From an uncultured Bacteroidales bacterium (lineage in GTDB: Bacteria; Bacteroidota; Bacteroidia; Bacteroidales; Paludibacteraceae): a stretch of DNA of 13,725 bases. Positions 8,652 to 13,725 of this stretch are shown here, piece after piece. The stretch covers positions 1 through 13,725 of the forward strand of contig CAIYTJ010000249.1 of the NCBI GenBank assembly GCA_903929065.1, read 5' to 3'. Below the pieces are notes generated by a model, which did no database searches, was not told where the DNA came from, and saw only the letters and a list, made by a program, of their open reading frames with translations. The position numbers and the translations under genes are program-made. The stretch's first letter is position 1. Every line of letters begins with the position of its first letter.

Positions 8652-9005
8652 TCAATTATTCAATTCTTCTTTAAGTTTCTTCGGAAGTCCGGCAACAACT
8701 AATTCATAGGAGTGATTAATCAACTCGCACAAAAAAATTCTTGAAATGGAAGGGTCAATTAATATGGTATTCCAATGCTTTTTATTGAAATGCCAGGCCG
8801 GAACAATGGCTGAAAACTCTTCACGGAGGGCAATGGCGCGTTCAGGATCACATTTCAGCGCAATTTGTGTTTCGGGATTATCCAATGGAATGAGTGCAAA
8901 CATTTTCCCCTGAACTTTCAGTACCAACGAAAATTCATCAAATGGAAAACTTTCGGTGGTGCCTTTCAGGCTGAGGCAATATTCACGCAATTCTTCAATG
9001 TTCAT
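8652..9005 (-). CDS. MmcQ/YjbR family (DUF419-type) protein
   Basis: 117 aa starting MNIEELREYCLSLKG, the typical beginning of this family. An in-frame ATG 19 codons upstream (9062) would add residues unlike the family and lies inside the metG terminator, so 9005 is chosen. The family signature is present: an early ESFPFDE segment (19-25), LVLKVQGKMFALI (27-39), LKCDPERA (50-57) and the conserved K-H-W-N segment (76-79). Family members are small alpha/beta proteins with a fold proposed to bind DNA; no biochemical function is established. It is transcribed in the same direction as metG but separated from it by a terminator. A possible -7 box TATGTTTG lies at 9033-9026 without a good -33 partner. 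Nothing ties it to the polysaccharide locus. Confidence 0.85.
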   Translation of the reverse strand: MNIEELREYCLSLKGTTESFPFDEFSLVLKVQGKMFALIPLDNPETQIALKCDPERAIALREEFSAIVPAWHFNKKHWNTILIDPSISRIFLCELINHSYELVVAGLPKKLKEELNN

Positions 9006-9025
9006 AGGTTTGTGATTTTTATATA

Positions 9026-9033
9026 CAAACATA
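9026..9033 (-). promoter_or_regulatory. Possible -7 element for the MmcQ/YjbR gene
   Basis: TATGTTTG on the minus strand matches TAnnTTTG and lies 20 bases before the ATG at 9005, just after the metG terminator. No TTTG is found at the right distance upstream, so this is a weak call. Confidence 0.3.
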
Positions 9034-9049
9034 CAAAATATTTGAATAT

Positions 9050-9086
9050 AAAAATCGTCCAACTAGAATTAACTAGCCGGACGATT
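9050..9086 (-). terminator. Rho-independent terminator of metG
   Basis: On the minus strand an 8-bp stem (9086-9079 with 9060-9053, AATCGTCC / GGACGATT) encloses a smaller CTAG/CTAG pairing and leads into a T-rich tail. It lies 34 bases past the metG stop. A second small hairpin, CCCCTAAAGGGG at 9096-9107 followed by AATTTTAAT, lies between the stop and this terminator and may help end transcription. Confidence 0.75.
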
Positions 9087-9095
9087 ATTAAAATT

Positions 9096-9107
9096 CCCCT
9101 TTAGGGG
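9096..9107. repeat. Short palindrome CCCCTTTAGGGG after metG
   Basis: A perfect 5-bp stem with a 2-base loop, followed on the minus strand by AATTTTAAT. From memory, very similar CCCCTAAAGGGG stretches recur between genes in many Bacteroidota genomes; here there is only one copy, so that cannot be tested. Confidence 0.5.
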
Positions 9108-9119
9108 TTAGGGATTATC

Positions 9120-11159
9120 TTATTTCACTTCCACACCATTCGTTACTTTAACGCTTGGGCGAATCAACACCAGCTTACCATCAGCATCTTCAGCCGAAAG
9201 AATCATGCCTTCGCTCATTATGCCACGGAGTTTACGTGGCTCGAAGTTGGCAATAAAGCAAACCTGTGTGCCAATCAGTTCTTCGGGATTTGGATAATAC
9301 TGGGCAATTCCGGAAAGAATGGTGCGTTCTTCCATGCCGTCAGCAAGGCGGAACTGCAGCAATTTATCTGCTTTCGGTACTTTCTGACAATCCAACACGG
9401 TTGCTACACGGATATCCATTTTTGTGAAATCATCAAATGAAACGGTTTCTTTTACGGGAGCAGCTTTGTAAGATGCAGCCTCGTTAGCCAATTTTGTGTC
9501 AAGCAATTTTTGAACCTGAGCTGCTATGGTTTCATCTTCAATTTTTTCGAAAAGCAATTCCGGTGTTCCAAGTTGATCACCGGTTTTCAGTAAATCTATT
9601 TTGCCTAAATCGTTCCATTTGAATGATTTTAGATTAAGCATACAGCGCAGTTTCGCAGATGTGAATGGTAAAAACGGTTCGAATGCAATCGCCAGATTCG
9701 CGGAAATTTGCAAACTAAGATGCATAATCGTAGCCACACGTTCCATATCAGTTTTGGCTACTTTCCATGGTTCGGTGTCGGCCAGATACTTGTTGCCAAT
9801 ACGAGCCAGCGTCATAGCTTCTTTTTGGGCATCGCGGAAGCGGAAGTTGTTGAGTAGTTTTTCCACATCGGCTTTCACGTTCACAAATTCTTCCAGCGTT
9901 TGTTTATCATAATCGGTCAATTCACCTAATGCAGGCACTTTGCCGTCGTAATATTTTTGAGTAAGAACCAAAGCACGGTTGATAAAATTGCCGAATATGG
10001 CCACCAGTTCATTGTTATTACGTGCCTGAAAATCCTTCCATGTAAAGTCGTTGTCCTTGGTTTCGGGAGCATTAGCCGTTAAGACATAGCGTAGCACGTC
10101 TTGTTTTCCAGGAAAATCTTCGAGGTATTCATGTAACCAAACCGCCCAGTTGCGCGACGTGGAAATTTTATCACCTTCCAGATTTAAAAATTCGTTTGCC
10201 GGAACATTATCGGGCAAAATATACGAACCTTCGGCTTTCAACATGGCCGGGAAAACAATGCAGTGGAAAACGATATTGTCTTTTCCGATGAAATGCAACA
10301 ATCGTGTTTCAGGATCTTTCCACCATTTTTCCCAACTGTCCGGCAGCAATTCTTTGGTATTAGAAATGTAACCAATCGGTGCGTCGAACCAAACGTAAAG
10401 CACTTTTCCATCGGCTCCGGCAACCGGAACGGGAATTCCCCAATCCAAATCACGACTCACGGCACGCGGCTGCAAACCCATGTCGAGCCAGCTTTTGCAC
10501 TGTCCGTACACGTTTGGTTTCCATTCTTTGTGGTCTTCTAATATCCATTTGCGTAACCACGCTTCGTGCTGATCGAGTGGGAGATACCAGTGTTTGGTTT
10601 CTTTCATTACCGGAGCACTTCCGCTGATGGCTGATTTCGGATTAATTAAATCTGTTGGATTGAGTGAAGTTCCGCACGATTCGCATTGGTCGCCGTATGC
10701 ATTCTCGTTACCGCAGTGCGGACATTTTCCGGTGATATAGCGGTCGGCAAGAAATTGTTGAGCTGTTTCGTCGTAATATTGTTCGCTGGTTTTTTCAATA
10801 AAACCGCCTTTATTGTTTATCGTTTTGAAAATGTCCGAAGCCAGTTCGCGATGGGTTTTGGAAGTTGTGCGGGAATATATATCAAACGTAATTCCAAAAT
10901 CTTCGAATGATTTTTTGATTATTCCATGGTAACGATCCACAATATCCTGCGGCGTAACGCCTTCTTTTTTGGCTTTGATGGTGATTGGCACACCGTGTTC
11001 GTCAGAACCGCCGATAAAGAGTACATCTTCACCTTTCAGGCGGAGATAGCGCACATAAATATCTGCAGGTACATAAACTCCGGCTAAATGGCCAATATGC
11101 ACTGGCCCATTGGCATAAGGCAAAGCCGAGGTAACGGTGGTACGTTTGAAATCTGTCAT
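9120..11159 (-). CDS. metG: Methionyl-tRNA synthetase with C-terminal tRNA-binding domain
   Basis: 679 aa, full length for the long MetRS type. It charges tRNA-Met with methionine in the cytoplasm. The class I HIGH motif is at 21-24 (ANGPVHIGHLAG), and the zinc knuckle has four cysteines at 146, 149, 159 and 162 (CPHCG...CESCG), the four-Cys MetG1 form. The second class I motif is KISTS at 331-335 in place of KMSKS; this variant is common in related synthetases and not a defect. An anticodon-binding helical domain follows (about 375-545), then a Trbp111/EMAP-like OB-fold tRNA-binding domain at 575-679 (FTKMDIRVATVLDCQKVPKADKL). It stands alone, with a predicted -7 box upstream at 11250-11257 and a terminator at 9050-9086. 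The start at 11159 (MTDFKRTTVTSALPYANGP) gives the usual short N-terminus. Confidence 0.98.
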   Translation of the reverse strand: MTDFKRTTVTSALPYANGPVHIGHLAGVYVPADIYVRYLRLKGEDVLFIGGSDEHGVPITIKAKKEGVTPQDIVDRYHGIIKKSFEDFGITFDIYSRTTSKTHRELASDIFKTINNKGGFIEKTSEQYYDETAQQFLADRYITGKCPHCGNENAYGDQCESCGTSLNPTDLINPKSAISGSAPVMKETKHWYLPLDQHEAWLRKWILEDHKEWKPNVYGQCKSWLDMGLQPRAVSRDLDWGIPVPVAGADGKVLYVWFDAPIGYISNTKELLPDSWEKWWKDPETRLLHFIGKDNIVFHCIVFPAMLKAEGSYILPDNVPANEFLNLEGDKISTSRNWAVWLHEYLEDFPGKQDVLRYVLTANAPETKDNDFTWKDFQARNNNELVAIFGNFINRALVLTQKYYDGKVPALGELTDYDKQTLEEFVNVKADVEKLLNNFRFRDAQKEAMTLARIGNKYLADTEPWKVAKTDMERVATIMHLSLQISANLAIAFEPFLPFTSAKLRCMLNLKSFKWNDLGKIDLLKTGDQLGTPELLFEKIEDETIAAQVQKLLDTKLANEAASYKAAPVKETVSFDDFTKMDIRVATVLDCQKVPKADKLLQFRLADGMEERTILSGIAQYYPNPEELIGTQVCFIANFEPRKLRGIMSEGMILSAEDADGKLVLIRPSVKVTNGVEVK

Positions 11160-11219
11160 TTAGTTGATTGGTTAAATAGTGAATTTGTTTTGGTTTATTG
11201 ATAAACTAATGAATAGTCA

Positions 11220-11248
11220 AACCGATTAACCATAACCTAAATCGGGTT
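11220..11248. other. Imperfect dyad in the metG leader
   Basis: AACCGATT (11220-11227) is complementary to AATCGGGTT (11240-11248) with one bulged base. It lies at the predicted transcription start or leader of metG and could be an RNA hairpin or a protein site. No T-box features (specifier loop, conserved T-box sequence) were recognised. Confidence 0.35.
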
Positions 11249-11249
11249 A

Positions 11250-11257
11250 CAAAGATA
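11250..11257 (-). promoter_or_regulatory. Probable -7 promoter element of metG
   Basis: TATCTTTG on the minus strand matches TAnnTTTG exactly; the best -33 candidate 20 bases upstream is TTTC (11281-11278). Transcription would start near 11243, about 85 bases before the ATG. The 11160-11513 gap contains only this element, the dyad at 11220-11248 and the tRNA terminator; the remainder is AT-rich with no gene seen. Confidence 0.55.
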
Positions 11258-11463
11258 AGGACAAATAATTAATTTTTGAAACATTATTAGTGATATGGTT
11301 TTACAATTAATAAAAATCCTAACGAAATAAGATAAATAACCGCTTTTGTGGTTTAATAACAATGGATTTTTGCTGAATTACTTATCGTCCAAAGGTTTGT
11401 GTGTTAAATTGTTAGATTTGAAGTTTCATATTAGCAACTAACTTTTGATTTTACTATAAACAT

Positions 11464-11498
11464 AAAAAACGCCTGAATATCTATCAGATAAACAGGCG
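11464..11498 (-). terminator. Terminator of tRNA-Gln
   Basis: On the minus strand CGCCTG (11498-11493) pairs with CAGGCG (11475-11470); inside is a second 5-bp stem (TATCT/AGATA, 3-base loop) separated by a symmetric 2x2 internal loop. Six T residues follow (11469-11464). It begins 15 bases past the tRNA. Confidence 0.9.
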
Positions 11499-11513
11499 AA
11501 TTAACAATAAATG

Positions 11514-11584
11514 TTGTCTTACAAGGATTCGAACCTTGACAGGCAGATCCAGAAACTGCAGTGCTACCATTACACCATAAGACA
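11514..11584 (-). tRNA. tRNA-Gln, anticodon CUG
   Basis: 71 nt including the discriminator A; CCA is not encoded. The cloverleaf is complete: acceptor TGTCTTA/TAAGACA (7 bp), D arm GTGT-AATGGTA-GCAC, anticodon arm GCAGT-TTCTGGA-TCTGC, 4-base variable loop CTGT, T arm CAAGG-TTCGAAT-CCTTG. T33 precedes anticodon CTG, which reads CAG (Gln). The U1-A72 end pair fits glutamine tRNAs. Position 31-39 is a T-T mismatch, often seen as pseudouridines. It has its own promoter (11607-11637) and terminator (11464-11498). A 17-base copy of a tRNA 3' end lies 108 bases upstream of its 5' end. Confidence 0.95.
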
Positions 11585-11606
11585 ATATGGTTTTTGTTTG
11601 GGATGT

Positions 11607-11637
11607 CAAAATTACAATTTTTTTTTATTCTGACAAA
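11607..11637 (-). promoter_or_regulatory. Promoter of tRNA-Gln
   Basis: TTTG (11637-11634) and TAATTTTG (11614-11607) on the minus strand are 19 bases apart, a consensus Bacteroidota promoter. Transcription would begin near 11600, about 16 bases before the tRNA. The same spacing is seen at the susC promoter. Confidence 0.8.
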
Positions 11638-11645
11638 CTGATTTT

Positions 11646-11681
11646 AAAAAAAAGGTTGAAATTCATTCCTGAACTTCAACC
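11646..11681 (-). terminator. Terminator belonging to the lost upstream tRNA
   Basis: GGTTGAA (11681-11675) pairs with TTCAACC (11660-11654) on the minus strand, with an inner 3-bp stem, then eight T residues (11653-11646). It directly follows the tRNA 3'-end fragment at 11692-11708 and no other gene ends into it. Confidence 0.85.
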
Positions 11682-11691
11682 GTTGAGGTTT

Positions 11692-11708
11692 TGTTGTCTC
11701 ACAAGGAT
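11692..11708 (-). pseudogene. tRNA 3'-end fragment, candidate attachment-site remnant
   Basis: Seventeen bases match 16/17 with the 3' end of the intact tRNA-Gln (11512-11528): two trailing bases, discriminator, 3' acceptor strand (TGAGACA here, TAAGACA in the intact gene) and the 3' half of the T stem. Identity stops inside the T loop. No matching 5' part is present on the right before galK. A tRNA 3' end of this length is the usual crossover core of tyrosine integrases. It may come from a second, slightly different tRNA-Gln gene in tandem with the intact one. Confidence 0.7.
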
Positions 11709-11715
11709 ATAAAAT

Positions 11716-11814
11716 TTTGACTCTCTATGATTCCATTTGACTCTTTATGACAGTCTGAAAAATACATTTCATTATCTCCATTCAGAGCATAAAGACTCAT
11801 AAAGTGTCATAAGA
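11716..11814. repeat. Cluster of CTTTATGA iterons, two direct and three inverted
   Basis: Direct copies TTTGACTCTCTATGA (11716-11730) and TTTGACTCTTTATGA (11736-11750) differ at one base and are 20 bases apart. Inverted copies GCATAAAG (11787-11794), TCATAAAG (11797-11804) and TCATAAGA (11807-11814) lie exactly 10 bases apart. Multiples of the helical turn put every copy on the same face of the DNA, as in integrase arm-type or excisionase sites or replication iterons. Adjacent to the tRNA fragment, integrase arm sites are the best guess. Confidence 0.65.
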
Positions 11815-11853
11815 AACCAGCCAATTGGAACCCCAGATGAGACCCGCATCAAT

Positions 11854-11871
11854 TTGTCCCCATTGTCCCCC
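11854..11871. repeat. Two TTGTCCCC direct repeats
   Basis: TTGTCCCC at 11854-11861 and TTGTCCCCC at 11863-11871 are 9 bases apart, in a locally C-rich patch unlike the surrounding AT-rich DNA. The stretch from 11715 to about 12030 otherwise has no gene that can be supported; 11880-12030 is AT-rich with nothing recognised. Confidence 0.45.
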
Positions 11872-12070
11872 AACCCTCAAGCGATAAAAATTCATTTTAT
11901 AATTTTACAAACAAAAACCAGAAAAATTGTGAAAATAAATTTGTTGTTTTGTTACTTTAAATATCACCTGATATAAAACTAGTTCATCAAGATCAACCTT
12001 AAATTTTAGACTTTGACAGAATTCAACAAAAAAGAGCTTAGCAAATCTGGCATTTTCACCGTGTATATGT

Positions 12071-12703
12071 CCGAAACAACTTGTAGATCACTATTTGGAG
12101 TGGAGTCATGCTTATTGTCGTTGCGAAAATCCTGTTCCACGCATTGCTCGTATTAAATTGACAGATGGTAAGGTTCGTCAATTGCAACACAGGATAAGTA
12201 CATGTTTTTACTGTCAGGACGGGCGGCCTATCTCTGCAGAACAATTTCCACAGGGTTTATTTGGTTTTGCCCAAATTGTAAGGCAATGAACAGGAGTTAC
12301 GTGAAATATGGAACCACCCGATACACGCCGGAAATTGCTGGAAGAGCTCACTGAAAGAGGTTTTGACAAAGCACAGCTACAGGAATTCCATAAAATATTA
12401 AGTGCCGAAAACAGCGATTTATATGATGTGTTTGCATATGTTGCCTCATACCCCAACATACTTGACTGCTCCATCCCTGCAAAAGTGCATTTTACCGGTT
12501 ACGAACCAAAACAGCAGGAGTTCCAGAACTTTGTTTTGCAACAAAATGTAAAAGAAGGCGTGGAAGAACTGGACGATACAAAAATCAGTGACTTACTTAT
12601 ACTTAAAAATCATGCCATAGCAGATGCAAAAAAGGAACTAGGCAATATAGCCCATATTCGAAATACTTTTATTGGTTTTCAGGGCTATCTATTTGGTTCA
12701 TAA
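12071..12703 (+). pseudogene. hsdR: Decayed 3' remnant of type I restriction enzyme R subunit
   Basis: Only the C-terminal part of an HsdR protein (ATP-dependent DNA translocase and nuclease of type I restriction systems) remains. The first piece, 12071-12289, reads ARIKLTDGKVRQLQHRIST, then CQDGRPISAEQF and LFG, the pattern expected shortly before the HsdR C-terminal domain. The reading then moves to another frame (NEQELREIW, from about 12270) with a TAA at 12279-12281, and returns to the first frame at PDTRRKLLEELTERGF (from 12317). The best explanation is a 2-base loss near 12266, a 1-base loss near 12315 and a nonsense mutation. The last piece, 12308-12703, ends with the typical FVLQQNVKEGVEELDD and FIGFQGYLF motifs. 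The nuclease and helicase domains are absent, and no hsdM or hsdS is present. It is on the opposite strand to its neighbours and probably cargo of a former element. Family assignment is from recalled motifs. Confidence 0.75.
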
Positions 12704-12773
12704 AAAATGATGATATAAGTGATTGCTCACTTAAAGAAAAGTTATTTCTGAATTACAGAACTAATTTATTTTA

Positions 12774-12800
12774 AAGCAAGTCGTCAAACTTGTTTTTTTA
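12774..12800 (+). terminator. Terminator after the hsdR remnant
   Basis: CAAGT (12777-12781) and ACTTG (12788-12792) form a stem, extendable with weak pairs, followed by seven T residues (12793-12799). It faces the galK terminator; apart from these two, the 12704-12963 interval shows no gene or other recognised feature. Confidence 0.75.
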
Positions 12801-12867
12801 TTTATAACACAATATATTTATCAAAGTAGTTCACTAATGTTGTTTCTTTGTTTTCTTTCCCCAGAAT

Positions 12868-12907
12868 AAAAAAAGGAAGAACGCCTGACTTAACAAACAC
12901 TCTTCCT
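12868..12907 (-). terminator. Terminator of galK
   Basis: On the minus strand AGGAAGA (12907-12901) pairs with TCTTCCT (12880-12874), with a 20-base loop, followed by a T run (12874-12868). It begins 57 bases after the galK stop codon. Confidence 0.75.
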
Positions 12908-12963
12908 GACCTTAAGAAACTAATAGTTTGATAGTGAACAATTTTAAAAGACCAATAAATATA

Positions 12964-13725
12964 TTAATTAACGCAGCAGGCACCATCACCAATTTCGGCA
13001 ATGTAGAACTCAGGTTTGATACCGATTTTAGCTTCGTAAGCAGCACCAACTTCTTTGATAAAGGTATCAATGGCTTCGTCTTTTACCAACGAAACTGTAC
13101 ATCCACCAAAACCGCCACCAGTCATGCGTGAACCGATAACGCCATCAACTTTCCATGCTTCAGCAGCCATGCAATCCAACTCCGGACCAGTTACTTCATA
13201 GTCGTCACGTAATGAAACATGCGAAGCGTTCATAAGTTTACCGAACAAGGTCAAATCACCGGCTTTCAATGCTTTTACGGCATCCGAAGTGCGTTGAACT
13301 TCACCAACCACGTGGCGGGCACGTTTACGGGCAACAGGATCGGTAATGGCAGATTCAATAGATTTGAATTCAGCTTCAGTCAGTTCGGCCAGGTATTTCA
13401 ACGGTCGAACAGTGTTCAATTGCTCAACAGCGAGTTTGCATTCAGCCACGCGTTGATTGTAAGCACCTGAATCCAATTTATGTGGGCTATGGGTGTTCGA
13501 GATAAGAATTTTTACACCTTCGAGTTTTACCGGAACGAGTTCGAATTCCAATGTATCGCAATTCAGGTGAATAGCATGGTCTTTGGCACCGTTAGCAGAA
13601 GCAAACTGGTCCATGATACCGCAGTTTACCAACGCGAATTCATGTTCTGATTTTTGTCCGATTTGTGCAAGCACGGTGCGGTTGAAGCCTGTTCCCAATT
13701 GATCGTTGAAAGCAAAAGCAGTCAC
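12964..13725 (-). CDS. galK: Galactokinase, N-terminus cut by window edge
   Basis: About 253 codons of the C-terminal part are visible; the frame is open at the right edge. Roughly 130 N-terminal residues, including the GRTNLIGEHTDY-type sugar-binding motif and the GLSSSAA phosphate-binding loop, should lie outside the window. The enzyme phosphorylates galactose at C1 with ATP (Leloir pathway, cytoplasm). Visible signatures, numbered from the edge, are CGIMDQFAS (35-43, with the catalytic Asp39), RARHVVGEVQRT (135-146), the ASHVSLRDDYEVTGPELD segment (167-184) and GHMP-kinase motif 3 TGGGFGGC (202-209). The apparent GTG at the edge is an internal Val codon and not the true start. The neighbouring remnant on the left runs toward it, so galK ends its own transcription unit there. 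Confidence 0.96.
   Translation of the reverse strand: MTAFAFNDQLGTGFNRTVLAQIGQKSEHEFALVNCGIMDQFASANGAKDHAIHLNCDTLEFELVPVKLEGVKILISNTHSPHKLDSGAYNQRVAECKLAVEQLNTVRPLKYLAELTEAEFKSIESAITDPVARKRARHVVGEVQRTSDAVKALKAGDLTLFGKLMNASHVSLRDDYEVTGPELDCMAAEAWKVDGVIGSRMTGGGFGGCTVSLVKDEAIDTFIKEVGAAYEAKIGIKPEFYIAEIGDGACCVN

Noticed and set aside
10155..10169. KISTS instead of KMSKS in MetG as a defect
   Set aside because: Variants of this motif are normal in class I synthetases and all other parts of the protein are intact.
11512..11708. Intact tRNA-Gln as the gene rebuilt by insertion of the element next to it
   Set aside because: After such an insertion the displaced 3' fragment should lie downstream of the rebuilt tRNA. 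Here it lies upstream, so a second tRNA copy is needed to explain it.
11716..11814. CRISPR array
   Set aside because: The repeats are 8-15 bases, in both orientations, at 10- and 20-base spacing with no spacer-sized unique segments and no cas genes.
12056..12474. Minus-strand open frames antisense to the hsdR relic
   Set aside because: The plus-strand translation matches HsdR in two pieces; the antisense frames have no recognisable features.
12964..13725. GTG at the right edge as the galK start codon
   Set aside because: The N-terminal galactokinase motifs would be missing; the frame is open at the edge, so the gene continues beyond it.

Overview
The window looks like chromosomal DNA of a Bacteroidota bacterium, most likely a Bacteroidales-type glycan degrader. 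The evidence is a SusC/SusD pair, AT-rich intergenic DNA, and promoters of the Bacteroidota form (TTTG, a 19-base spacer, then TAnnTTTG) rather than -35/-10 boxes. No species can be named from the sequence alone. Almost every gene lies on the minus strand.

Positions 1-8524 hold a polysaccharide utilisation locus, read right to left. A well-formed promoter (8494-8524) overlaps two palindromes of the form TTGGTnnACCAA (8484-8497 and 8468-8481). It drives a SusC-like TonB-dependent transporter (8328-5065), a SusD-like glycan-binding lipoprotein (4992-3439), a lipoprotein of four FIVAR-like helical modules in the place usually taken by SusE/SusF (3419-2349), and a secreted two-domain polysaccharide lyase of family PL6 that runs off the left edge (2233-1). 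The lyase has the PL6 catalytic Lys/Arg pair and calcium-site residues, so the locus probably takes up and cleaves a uronate polysaccharide. Alginate is the best guess and dermatan sulfate the alternative. The operator-like palindromes resemble sites of FadR-subfamily GntR regulators that respond to hexuronates, which fits that substrate.

Positions 8652-11584 are housekeeping: a small MmcQ/YjbR-family protein, methionyl-tRNA synthetase (metG) with its own terminator, and an intact tRNA-Gln(CUG) with a clear promoter and terminator.

Positions 11646-12800 look like a scar left by a mobile element. A 17-base copy of a tRNA 3' end sits just upstream of the intact tRNA and keeps its own terminator. 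Beside it is a cluster of five CTTTATGA-type repeats, two direct and three inverted at 10-base spacing, then short TTGTCCCC repeats, then a decayed 3' remnant of a type I restriction subunit gene (hsdR) on the plus strand with two indels and a nonsense codon. This suggests an integrative element that once used a tRNA-Gln gene as its attachment site and has mostly been lost.

Positions 12868-13725 hold the terminator and C-terminal two thirds of galactokinase (galK), minus strand, cut by the right edge.

No CRISPR array, no complete insertion sequence and no clearly unprecedented multi-gene system was seen. The parts most worth a second look are the tandem operators, the four-module lipoprotein and the tRNA-linked scar.
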